Shown piece by piece: positions 1-7,138 of a DNA stretch of 8,429 nucleotides (the stretch's first letter is position 1; each line of letters opens with the position of its first letter). The DNA lies in NCBI GenBank assembly GCA_026397495.1, contig JAPLUS010000218.1, forward strand, positions 1 through 8,429, in the 5' to 3' direction. The stretch is from Candidatus Zixiibacteriota bacterium. GTDB lineage: Bacteria; Zixibacteria; MSB-5A5; GN15; PGXB01. The position numbers and the translations under genes were made by a program. The notes below the pieces were generated by a model. That model was not told where the DNA came from and searched no databases. It was given only the letters and a program-made list of their open reading frames with translations.

Positions 1-132
1 AATAGCGCGGGTCTTGTCGGTAGAACCGCTGTCGACGACAACGATTTCATCCACCCATTCAATTGAATTCAAGCACCGCCCAAGATTGGCCTCCTCGTTG
101 TTGGTGATAATCACGGCGGATATTTTGGTCAT
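1..132 (-). CDS. Glycosyltransferase family 2, N-terminal 44 codons (runs off left edge)
   Basis: This is the 5' end of a gene that leaves the window at base 1, so only 44 residues are visible and no stop is seen. The translation starts MTKISAVIITNNEEANLGRC and continues with WVDEIVVVDSGSTDKTRAI. This is the classic GT-A nucleotide-binding start of family 2 glycosyltransferases: a first beta strand, the NEE motif, and the D-x-GSTD-x-T motif. It most resembles the WaaE/KdtX-type LPS core glucosyltransferase subgroup, which is inferred from these few motifs. The ATG overlaps the TGA of the upstream GT9 gene (ATGA), and a good Shine-Dalgarno sequence (GAGGGAGA, about 5 nt before ATG) supports this start. 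It is probably the fourth gene of the envelope-glycan operon. The GT2 fold is confident; the acceptor and sugar are unknown. Confidence 0.88.
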   Translation of the reverse strand, partial: MTKISAVIITNNEEANLGRCLNSIEWVDEIVVVDSGSTDKTRAI

Positions 133-1214
133 TGTGTCTCCCTCATTACTCGCCTTATTTCCTCCACCACAGCCTCAAGGGAAATTTTGTCAATAGATTC
201 ATTATTCGGCGCCACCAGGACACCATAATTTTGGCCAAGCGGTCGCCATCGTTTAAAATTCTCATTATAGGGAATATACAGTCCCACGACCGGAATGTGG
301 AACGAGCGGGCGATATGAATGAGGGAAGTATCAGAAGAAATGAAAAGTCCCAAATGCGGGATAAGAGCTGACACCCCAAGAAGAGAAAGCCCCGGCGGAA
401 TGACAACCGCCTTGGGAACGTCTTTGGTCAAGGTAACGGCCTTTTCATAATCTTCCGGTGCGGCGAAAACAATTGGTCTTAAATTGGGGAGCTTTTGTCG
501 CAATTCATTCAGCAGAGCTCGATAGTTTTCGATCGGCCAGACTCGATTACGCTCGCCCGCCGATATATTTATTCCCATTAAGATAGAGCCATGGTCAAGT
601 TTAAACTCGGCCACAAAATTTTGAGCCCTAATCTTGGCAGCCGAATCAATATGGGGAGAGACAAAATAATCCTGCGAGGCCGGGAAGATACCGAACAATT
701 TTAATGGTTGTAGAATGCTTTCAATCATATGGCGTTTTTCAAATATCTCATAAACTAAATCGTAGTACCGCGTAAATTTCTTCTTACCAACCGCAATTTT
801 GGGCGCTCTCTTTTTGGAGAAATAGATAACCGATATCGCCGCTGTGGTCGAATCAAAATAGACTAAGTCGATGATTAAATCATAATTATTTTTACGAATT
901 CGACGGGCGGTGACAAGGTCGCGCCAGAGCGACTTTTTATATAGAAATATTTCATGGAATCGCCTGTCACCGGCAATCAGGGGGTATGCTGTCGGCGATA
1001 TTATTATATCGATTTTCATCTGCGGCTTGGCCGTCTTAAGCGCCGCCATTAAGGGAAGGGAAACAAAGAGGTCTCCGATTTTCTCCGGACGATAGATCAG
1101 AATATTTTCCACCTTGGTGATATCGATGGCATCACTGATAGCTAATTTCTTATTAAAAAGGAAATTAGCTATGCCCAAAACAATTTTCTTAAACAGATGC
1201 TCAATGGATTTCAT
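129..1214 (-). CDS. Glycosyltransferase family 9 (heptosyltransferase-like), second copy
   Basis: The 361-residue protein is a GT9-type, GT-B fold enzyme of the family that transfers heptose or a related sugar from a nucleotide donor to lipid A-core acceptors on the cytoplasmic face. The N-terminal acceptor domain carries RPEKIGD at residues 42-48; its Asp aligns with the catalytic base of WaaC-type enzymes. The C-terminal donor domain has NISAGERNRVWP at 216-227, SSDTSLIHIAR at 293-303 and WRP at 323-325. ATG at 1214 follows GAGAGG about 9 nt upstream and lies 10 nt after the stop of the preceding GT9 gene. The stop overlaps the GT2 start by ATGA. It is a clear paralogue of its upstream neighbour. 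Length fits the family (about 340-380). The exact donor sugar cannot be read from sequence, so no waa symbol is given. Confidence 0.9.
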   Translation of the reverse strand: MKSIEHLFKKIVLGIANFLFNKKLAISDAIDITKVENILIYRPEKIGDLFVSLPLMAALKTAKPQMKIDIIISPTAYPLIAGDRRFHEIFLYKKSLWRDLVTARRIRKNNYDLIIDLVYFDSTTAAISVIYFSKKRAPKIAVGKKKFTRYYDLVYEIFEKRHMIESILQPLKLFGIFPASQDYFVSPHIDSAAKIRAQNFVAEFKLDHGSILMGINISAGERNRVWPIENYRALLNELRQKLPNLRPIVFAAPEDYEKAVTLTKDVPKAVVIPPGLSLLGVSALIPHLGLFISSDTSLIHIARSFHIPVVGLYIPYNENFKRWRPLGQNYGVLVAPNNESIDKISLEAVVEEIRRVMRETQ

Positions 1215-1224
1215 CAGCGGCCTC

Positions 1225-2364
1225 TCAATTCCTTGCCGCCGGTATGGCTGCCGAACTTGTTTTCTTCATAATATTCAACACCCAATCAAATTCGGCCACG
1301 ACCTGCTCCGGCTGAATATCATGGACACTATCAATATCTTGAGATACAACGGTACCATATTCCTGACGATATGGCCGCCACGAAGAAAAATTCCTTTTAT
1401 GAGCGGTATAGAAGCCAATAACCGGAATTTTCATCAGGCGCGCCAGATGAATCAGCGAGGTGTCGGGACTGATCAATAGATTGACTTTCTCTAAGATAGC
1501 GGCGGCGTCCAGCAGAGAAAGTCCCTCGGGAACAATAGCGACCTTCGCCGTAACCGTCGATAGAAGTTCAATTCCTTCCTGACGCTGGTCCATTGTGCAG
1601 AAAATAATAAAGCGAAGCGAGGAGTATTTCTTATTGATAGCTTCGATTATCGATAGATATTTATTCAAAGGAAGCGCTCGGGTGAAACTGCCGGTTGAAA
1701 TGTTTACGCCGATTAGAAAAAATGCTTTGGAATATAAATTCTCATAGAATATGGAAGCTTTGGCGCGAGAATCCGCCGGGATGAACACCGGCAGAAAGGG
1801 GTCAATGGTCTCCGGTTTGACGCCAAATAGATTGAATATCAAAAAACCATTATCGATATTATGATCCTCACCATTAGGCAGATATGGCTCGCAGTAATCA
1901 TAGAATAAGGCCAACTTTTGTTTTCGCGAGGCCGCCTTTATGGCCCTGCCACCGATTATTTTGGAAAGAAGAAGGCCGGTAACGGAGTCCAGACAATTGG
2001 GGTCATAGACAATATCAAAATGGCGGTGTCGTAATCTCTGAATCATCGGCCAATCAAAAAATATATTTTTTCTATAAATATGCACCGCTTTAACGGTTGG
2101 GTCATTATCAATCAGAATCCTATTATGCGCCGACGCCATTACCTCTAATTGAATATGTGGAAATTCCCTTTTAATGGCATGGATGGTCGGTATTATGGCA
2201 ACCATATCCCCCAATTTATCCTGACGGAGAATCAGCAATGATTTAACTTGAACCGGTTTCACCGGCCAGTTAGAATTCTTTCCCTTGTTCAAGACCAGAC
2301 AGAAAAACCGGTAGAGAAATCCTTTAAAGAATAACTCTATTTTTTTAACAACCAGCGACGGCAT
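1225..2364 (-). CDS. Glycosyltransferase family 9 (heptosyltransferase-like), first copy
   Basis: The 379-residue protein shares its architecture with the downstream GT9 copy: RQDKLGD at residues 47-53 (putative catalytic Asp53), a NISTGSFTRALP segment at 221-232, SPDTSLIHLAR at 299-309 for donor binding, and WRPYRQEYG at 339-347. By family it should add a heptose-like sugar to a lipid-linked core in the cytoplasm before flipping. The segment that normally reads R-x-W-P, as in the second copy, is R-A-L-P here, so the conserved Trp is replaced by Leu; this may mark a different donor or acceptor. A hydrophobic, basic N-terminus (residues 1-30) could aid membrane association. ATG at 2364 has AAGGA about 5-7 nt upstream, and the TGA of the flippase gene lies next to that ribosome site, suggesting coupled translation. 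Exact specificity is unknown. Confidence 0.9.
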   Translation of the reverse strand: MPSLVVKKIELFFKGFLYRFFCLVLNKGKNSNWPVKPVQVKSLLILRQDKLGDMVAIIPTIHAIKREFPHIQLEVMASAHNRILIDNDPTVKAVHIYRKNIFFDWPMIQRLRHRHFDIVYDPNCLDSVTGLLLSKIIGGRAIKAASRKQKLALFYDYCEPYLPNGEDHNIDNGFLIFNLFGVKPETIDPFLPVFIPADSRAKASIFYENLYSKAFFLIGVNISTGSFTRALPLNKYLSIIEAINKKYSSLRFIIFCTMDQRQEGIELLSTVTAKVAIVPEGLSLLDAAAILEKVNLLISPDTSLIHLARLMKIPVIGFYTAHKRNFSSWRPYRQEYGTVVSQDIDSVHDIQPEQVVAEFDWVLNIMKKTSSAAIPAARN

Positions 2365-2373
2365 AAATATCCT

Positions 2374-4226
2374 TCAGTACGACGGGGATGGCACTTCCGG
2401 CCCGGCAGAATCGAAACCATCCTTGAACTGCATCAAATATAACTTATGATAAAGTCCGCCAAGTTCCAGAAGCTCCTGATGACATCCCGATTCAATAATT
2501 CTGCCATCATCGATAACCAGAATACGATTGGCATTGATGATGGTCGATAAGCGATGGGCAATAACCAGGGTTGTCCGTTCCTTCATAAGATTATTAATTG
2601 CCTCCTGTACCAAAAGCTCCGCCTCAGTATCCAAGGCCGAGGTAGCCTCATCAAAAATCAATATCTGCGGATTTCTCAAGAGGGCGCGGGCGATGGCAAT
2701 CCGCTGTCTTTGGCCGCCGGAAAGCATCACGCCGCGATTGCCGACAACAGTCTCATACTTCTTTTCAAAATCTTGAATGAAATTATCGGCATTAGCCGCA
2801 CACGCCGCAGAAATAACCGTTTCCATCGGAGCCTTCTCGAGACCATAGGCAATATTATTGCGGATAGTGTCATTGAAAAGATAAGTCTCCTGCGTAACAA
2901 TTCCCAATAGCCGCCGCAAAGAATTTAATTTAATATCGCGAATATCCACACCATCAATAACAAGGCGGCCTTTTTGCGGGTCATAGAAGCGGGGCAATAA
3001 GTCAAAAAGGGTCGATTTGCCGGCACCGGAGGGACCGACCAACGCGGCCACCTCCCCTTTCCGGATCTCAAAGGAAACATCATTTATGACCGGCGTCCCG
3101 TCATTATAGGAGAAAGAGACATTCTCATACTTGAGAGTCGATTCAAATTTGTCTTTATGAATCGCCTGCGGCGACTCCTCGACTTTGATAGGAGTATCGA
3201 TGACCCTAAAGATTCGTTCCGCCGCCGCCATTCCTTCCTGCAATTTAATATGTATCGAAAGCAAAGTTTTAACCGGTTTGATAAGCGAAAACATAGCGAT
3301 AATAAAAGTCATAAAATCACCGGCATCCATCTCGCCGCGGCCTTCGATAATTCTTGTCCCGGCAAAGAGAAGTATTAAAATGCCGGCGGAGACAATCATA
3401 ATTTCACTTACCGGACTGGCCAGATTACGGATTCGGGTCATTTTAACCAGAGCGCGGAAATAATCGCCGGTCGCCTTGACAAATTTCTTGATCTCGAATT
3501 TGTCCATAGCATAGGCCTTAACAATCCGGATATTCGAGACAGTTTCCTCCAGAACGGAATTGACATCGGCCATTTTTTCCTGCGATCGTTGTGAGTACTT
3601 GCGGAGCTTTTTCCCCATCCAGTAGATAAATCCAAAAACCAGCGGAAGAACCAGGACGGCCAGAAGAGTTAATTTCCAAGAAAGAATGATCAGGAAAATA
3701 GTCAATATCAAAATGGTCAAGGAATCGGTTACCAGACGATTAAAGCCGAGGTCAATGGTTTCATTGAGAACAATAACATCGTTGGTCACACGCGAAATCA
3801 GCTGTCCGGTCCGTTGGCGATGAAAAAAACTGAGCGATAATTGCTGATATTTTTCAAAAAGACGGTTGCGGAAATCCCTGATTACAGACTGCTGGACATA
3901 GGCCATAAAGAATCCCTGCAGATACAGAAAAAGATTGGCCAAGACGGCTATGGCTATGATTAGCCAGCAGAAATTCACCAGTGTCTTCTGGCGGTTCTTG
4001 CCGTCGACGGTATTATGGACAATATCCTTGTTTGGATTTGCGATGCGGCAGACATCCCCCCGAGAACCGGCAAATCAGTAATGGCAAAAAGCGTCATTAG
4101 AAGCGGCCCGGCCATCCAGACTAAAATACCGGATAAAACGGCATAAAAGGCAGCCGACAGCGAAGAGAAAATAATATACCGCCAATATGACGTGAGCGAC
4201 TGAAAGGTGCGGCTATACAGATTCAC
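2374..4226 (-). pseudogene. msbA: MsbA-like ABC lipid flippase, full-length but split by a frameshift at a G6 run
   Basis: This is a type IV (MsbA-type) ABC exporter half-transporter, the family that flips lipid A-core across the inner membrane. It reads in two frames. The first runs from GTG at 4226 (AGGA 7 nt upstream) and gives TM1 and the line ending in LPVLGG, then goes out of frame to a TGA at 3974-3976. The second frame is open from inside the TM1-TM2 loop to the stop at 2374. It encodes the other TM helices and a complete ATPase: Walker A GPSGAGKS, Q-loop VTQE, signature LSGGQ, Walker B ILIFDEATSALD and H-loop IAHR. The frames join at six G (plus-strand C run 4056-4061). One added G gives an uninterrupted 617-residue protein, the usual family length, with all motifs intact. 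It may be a sequencing error, a phase-variable gene or a recent mutation; I label it broken as read. It heads the glycan operon. Confidence 0.85.
4056..4061 (-). other. Frameshift site: G6 homopolymer in msbA-like gene
   Basis: On the coding strand the sequence is CTC GGG GGG ATG in the upstream frame. The downstream reading frame needs GGG GGG GAT GTC, meaning one extra G, or a -1 slip on this run. With the extra G the protein continues DVCRIANPNKDIVHNTVDGK and then KNRQKTLVNFCW into TM2. The downstream frame has a TGA just upstream of the run and the upstream frame stops at 3974-3976, so the change must lie between these points; the homopolymer is the most likely place. The heptamer C GGG GGG is not an ideal -1 slippery site, because the P-site tRNA would mispair. 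Confidence 0.7.
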
Positions 4227-4272
4227 TGATAAATCCTAATTTAAGAATCACAGATTATCGTCGATTTCTCCA

Positions 4273-4291
4273 AGTTATCCAAAAAATAACT
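4273..4291 (-). repeat. Short inverted repeat in the msbA-like leader
   Basis: AGTTAT and ATAACT form a perfect 6-bp inverted repeat with a 7-nt A/T-rich loop. It sits just downstream of the predicted start of transcription for the flippase operon. It could be an operator half-site pair or a weak 5' hairpin. The arms are AT-rich and short, so chance is a real alternative. Confidence 0.3.
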
Positions 4292-4301
4292 ATGAATAAT
4301 T

Positions 4302-4331
4302 AAGATAATCACAAGGTGGGATAAAAGTCAA
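4302..4331 (-). promoter_or_regulatory. Candidate sigma70-type promoter for the flippase/glycosyltransferase operon
   Basis: On the minus strand TTGACT (4331-4326) is followed after 18 nt by TATCTT (4307-4302). The candidate lies in the only sizeable gap between the lipoprotein gene and the flippase gene, about 75 nt before the GTG start. The -35 box is 5/6 to consensus and the -10 box 4/6. The call rests on box match and position only. Confidence 0.45.
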
Positions 4332-4345
4332 CCGGTCGGGTGATT

Positions 4346-5035
4346 TCAGGGATAAATTCTTGCGGCCGTTTCAGGTATCAGAATGAGGAATTTTTCAGGC
4401 GGAAGAGTAACATTTTGTTTTAGATTTCGCCTTTCGGCCTGAAACCGAAGATGATTTATACTCGAGATATATTCAAACCCGCTAATAATATATTGGCCTT
4501 TCACAAAATCATACGATAATCTCATCTCAAACATGCCGTTCCCCCAACTCAAGCGATACTCTTTTATTTGAGGAGTATCCTTAATGACGGTTATCTCGAG
4601 GTGCTTCCGGGCTTCCTTAGCTTCAGGCGGCACCCCGCGGAACAATTCAAGAATTAATCGCTCCATTCGGAAATCACCGGAGCAGGAATCCTTCAGTAAG
4701 GCCATTATCTCCCCCGAATAAAACTGATTTTCGGTCGGAAAATAGGCCATAACAGAATCCGCCACCAATAATCCTTTTATTACCCCTTTCCCGAGATAGC
4801 CCCTAGCGAAAAAACTTAAACTGTCGCCGGATTGATATATATCAAGACGGGCCGAGTTTTTTCGGCCATTGCGATCAACGGTAATATCAAAAAGATAGGC
4901 ATCACCCCGCTTTGGAGAAATCTTTTGGTCATGTTCAGGTTCCGTTGTTAGATTTCTATGCATAGAGGTACAACCGCTAATAAAGGCGACGGCAATAAGC
5001 ATCGCTGTTATTAAAAGATATTTTATGATAGTCAC
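4346..5035 (-). CDS. Lipoprotein of LolA/LolB or DUF4292-like type
   Basis: The 229-residue protein begins with a lipoprotein signal peptide: a Lys-containing n-region, a hydrophobic stretch (residues 6-19) and the lipobox I-S-G-C with Cys22 as the lipidation site. The rest is rich in alternating beta-strand pattern, including ARLDIYQSGDSLSFFARGYLG, KGLLVADSVMAYFPTENQFY and an ELFRGVPPE helix. This resembles the unclosed beta-barrel of LolA/LolB proteins and DUF4292 lipoproteins, which bind lipids or lipoproteins at the outer membrane. That assignment is a recalled resemblance. The start is GTG, 2 nt after the stop of the membrane protease gene, with AAGG directly before it; an in-frame ATG at codon 12 would cut the signal peptide and has no ribosome site. 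It is the last gene of its unit, and no clear terminator follows. Confidence 0.7.
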   Translation of the reverse strand: MTIIKYLLITAMLIAVAFISGCTSMHRNLTTEPEHDQKISPKRGDAYLFDITVDRNGRKNSARLDIYQSGDSLSFFARGYLGKGVIKGLLVADSVMAYFPTENQFYSGEIMALLKDSCSGDFRMERLILELFRGVPPEAKEARKHLEITVIKDTPQIKEYRLSWGNGMFEMRLSYDFVKGQYIISGFEYISSINHLRFQAERRNLKQNVTLPPEKFLILIPETAARIYP

Positions 5036-5037
5036 CC

Positions 5038-5667
5038 TTAGCCCACTTTAAGACCGGTAAAAAGTTGGACAAAAATGGCAATAAATGGCCCAAGAATAAA
5101 TCCAAAACCCCCAATTATGATAAGGAACATCAATATAAACGGGGCAAACCGCTCAAATTCAACCAGCACAATTTCATATCTTGCCGGCAGTATATTTTTC
5201 AGTATGTGAGAGCCATCAAGAGGATACAAGGGAATCATATTGAAGAGCGCCAGCGAGATATTGACTATCACGCCGAATAGAAAAAACTGTACGATTCCCG
5301 GCGGTAATTGAATAATACCACCATAGGCAATTCGAAAGAGAACGCCAAAAATGAATGCCAATCCCAAATTCGAGAATGGTCCGGCGATTGAAATCCAAAA
5401 ATCCGCCACCCGCGGATTCTTAAGATGATAGGGATTTATCGGCACCGGTTTGGCCCAGCCGAAACGGAATCCCGACAAAAACATCATCAGAGTGCCAAAA
5501 AGATCCAGATGGGCCAGCGGATTAAGGGTTAATCTTCCCATATCTTTGGCGGTGGTATCGCCGAACCGGAAAGCGATATAGGCATGAAAAAATTCATGCA
5601 CCGTCAGTGAAAAAAGAATCGCCGGTGCGGCAATAAGAGCATTCTTAATGAAATCAGGACCAAACAT
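5038..5667 (-). CDS. Site-2 protease family (M50) intramembrane metalloprotease
   Basis: The 209-residue, strongly hydrophobic protein is a small M50/site-2 protease, an integral membrane zinc peptidase that cleaves substrates within the bilayer. The zinc motif HEFFH is at residues 24-28 with Glu25 as catalytic base. The third ligand lies in NMIPLYPLDG at 143-152 (Asp151), matching the family N-x-x-P-x-x-PLDG motif. Other family features are the NPLAHLD stretch near residue 50, WAKPVPINP at 71-79 and AGPFSN at 95-100. There is no PDZ domain, placing it with the short stand-alone subgroup often called YwhC/Rip-like. It begins 17 nt after the DNA glycosylase stop and is followed 2 nt later by a lipoprotein gene. 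No clear Shine-Dalgarno lies at normal distance; AGGA is about 15 nt upstream. The natural substrate is unknown. Confidence 0.93.
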   Translation of the reverse strand: MFGPDFIKNALIAAPAILFSLTVHEFFHAYIAFRFGDTTAKDMGRLTLNPLAHLDLFGTLMMFLSGFRFGWAKPVPINPYHLKNPRVADFWISIAGPFSNLGLAFIFGVLFRIAYGGIIQLPPGIVQFFLFGVIVNISLALFNMIPLYPLDGSHILKNILPARYEIVLVEFERFAPFILMFLIIIGGFGFILGPFIAIFVQLFTGLKVG

Positions 5668-5684
5668 ATTAAGAGTTCAATATC

Positions 5685-6287
5685 CTATTTAAGCTTAATG
5701 GAAACAAAGGGCGAGCCGGCTTCAAAAAATCCCCAATTTTTCTCAACACCTTTTTTTATTCCAATTCGTTGCGACCTTTCGATTTTTACGGGCCGATAAT
5801 GGCGATCCTCAAGATAAAGTTTCACTCCGGTCAAATCAAGGCCGTTCTGGCGCTGGGTCAGATGGAAGGCTTTACAGAGTTTTCCTGGCCCGTCGGCTAA
5901 GCGATTGTTGTCTGAATATTTAAAACGGCTTTTCATTATTTCTATCCCCTCGACCGGCTCGGCGCCGCGAATCAATACCGCCGCCGGAAATCCTTCGTCT
6001 TCGGTAACGACATTCAGGCAGTAATACATACCGTAGATAAAATAGATATAGCTAAAACCTCCGCTACCGAACATCACTTCATTGCGGCCTGTCCGACCAG
6101 CCGCCGCATGACAGGCCGGGTCCCCCTGACCAACATATGCCTCAACCTCCACCAGCCGCGCCGAGAGGGAATTACCCTTTTCTCGATAGACCAAATACTT
6201 GCCGATTAAATCGCGGGCAACTTCAAGAGTTGGGCGAAGATAAAAACCGCGGTCAAGTTTGATAACAGAGGGAGACATGGTCGGCAT
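5685..6287 (-). CDS. 3-methyladenine DNA glycosylase (AAG/Mpg family)
   Basis: The 200-residue protein belongs to the alkyladenine DNA glycosylase family, which excises 3-methyladenine, 7-methylguanine, hypoxanthine and similar damaged purines to start base excision repair. By comparison with human AAG, the motif VEVEAYVG places the catalytic Glu at residue 49 and Tyr51 as the Tyr127 equivalent. PACHA gives His60 (His136 equivalent), and YFIYGMYYCLN supplies the DNA-intercalating Tyr85 and Asn92. RNEVMFG and ADGPGKLCKA are further family signatures. Length is normal for bacterial members. The ATG overlaps the stop of the PHP gene as TAATG, so translation is probably coupled; Met4 is a possible alternative start, and neither has a strong ribosome site. 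It sits in an operon otherwise unrelated to repair. Confidence 0.95.
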   Translation of the reverse strand: MPTMSPSVIKLDRGFYLRPTLEVARDLIGKYLVYREKGNSLSARLVEVEAYVGQGDPACHAAAGRTGRNEVMFGSGGFSYIYFIYGMYYCLNVVTEDEGFPAAVLIRGAEPVEGIEIMKSRFKYSDNNRLADGPGKLCKAFHLTQRQNGLDLTGVKLYLEDRHYRPVKIERSQRIGIKKGVEKNWGFFEAGSPFVSIKLK

Positions 6288-7120
6288 TATTCATCGCAGT
6301 AAGGAAAAAGTTCATAGGCGATAGTGGCCGCGCTGTCGAAATCAAAGCCGACATCCGCCGGTGTGTGGGCATCGGAACCAAGAGCGGCAATATGTACTCC
6401 GGCGTTACGCGCCAGATTAACAATTTCCATGGAAGGGTAATATTCGCTATGCCCTTTACGGAGGGCCGAAGTATTCAATTCCACTCCCACACCGTTGGCC
6501 GCCATCAATGTCAGAATCGGTTCAACGCGGCCTCGATGGATAGTGAGAATCGCATCACCATAATATCTCATACCATATTTTTTATAGACATCCAGATGAG
6601 CGATAGCATCGAAAAGCCCGGAATTGACGGCCTTCGCCACCAGGCCAAAATATTTATCGGCCATATCTTCCAGACTCAAGCGGGAGAAACAATTTTTAAA
6701 GAGATGCTCACAGCAGAGACAAATATCACCTATATCATGTATTGCCCCCAGTTTATAGTGAAAGGGGAATTTATTAAATAATTCGACGATAAGCTCCTCG
6801 CATCCGGGGTAATAGCCAACCTCAATACCGCATTGAACTTCAAGTCCCTCCGGAGAATATTTCTCGGAAGCTCCGGCAACGGCATCCGCATACCGGCCGA
6901 TGGCCTCGAATGAAAGGGGAACTTTCGTACCGTCAATACGGATCATCCCGTCCGATTGGGGAGCTTTGGGATTGGAATCATAATGAGTTGTGAAACAGAT
7001 TTCTGCCAATCCTTTATCAATGGCCGCCCGGCAATAATCGTCAATAGAGCCGCGCGCATCGATTGAGAAATCGGGATGAATATGATAATCGGCCAGCGCC
7101 AGATTGTTACCGTGCAACAT
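6287..7120 (-). CDS. PHP-domain phosphoesterase, histidinol-phosphatase-like (HisK type)
   Basis: The 277-residue protein is a PHP-fold metal-dependent phosphoesterase of the HisK/HisJ-type histidinol-phosphatase group, which can dephosphorylate L-histidinol phosphate, the penultimate step of histidine synthesis. Metal-site motifs are all visible: DYHIHPDFS at residues 11-19 (His13, His15), TTHYD at 44-48 (His46), CGIEVGY at 97-103 (Glu100), IHDI with His128, AHLD with His175, and LGSDAH with Asp250 and His252. The substrate is uncertain, because this family also contains phosphatases for other small phosphates and no his genes are nearby. A Cys-rich stretch (C-x-CC, then Cys144) follows His128. 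ATG at 7120 has AAGGA about 5 nt upstream. The gene begins 18 nt after the MBL gene and its TAA overlaps the next ATG. Confidence 0.88.
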   Translation of the reverse strand: MLHGNNLALADYHIHPDFSIDARGSIDDYCRAAIDKGLAEICFTTHYDSNPKAPQSDGMIRIDGTKVPLSFEAIGRYADAVAGASEKYSPEGLEVQCGIEVGYYPGCEELIVELFNKFPFHYKLGAIHDIGDICLCCEHLFKNCFSRLSLEDMADKYFGLVAKAVNSGLFDAIAHLDVYKKYGMRYYGDAILTIHRGRVEPILTLMAANGVGVELNTSALRKGHSEYYPSMEIVNLARNAGVHIAALGSDAHTPADVGFDFDSAATIAYELFPYCDE

Positions 7121-7138
7121 AAAATCCTTCCTTGAACA

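Noticed and set aside
1114..1479. A 121-codon plus-strand ORF across the junction of the two GT9 genes
   Set aside because: It is antisense to two clear glycosyltransferase genes and has no domain-like content.
2554..2910. A 118-codon plus-strand ORF opposite the ABC ATPase domain
   Set aside because: It is antisense to the conserved ATPase motifs and has no similarity I recognise.
2374..3978. Reading the 534-residue part of the flippase as an independent gene starting at GTG 3978
   Set aside because: It would lack TM1 and has no Shine-Dalgarno site. The frame stays open upstream with protein-like sequence up to the G run, and joining it to the upstream frame gives a standard-length MsbA.
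3975..4226. The 83-residue ORF at the start of the flippase as a separate small membrane protein
   Set aside because: It has the correct start and TM1 of an ABC exporter, and its last 26 residues are out-of-frame sequence after the G run.
6365..6781. A 138-codon plus-strand ORF opposite the PHP gene
   Set aside because: It lies wholly antisense to a conserved enzyme with all catalytic motifs and has no recognisable domain or ribosome site.
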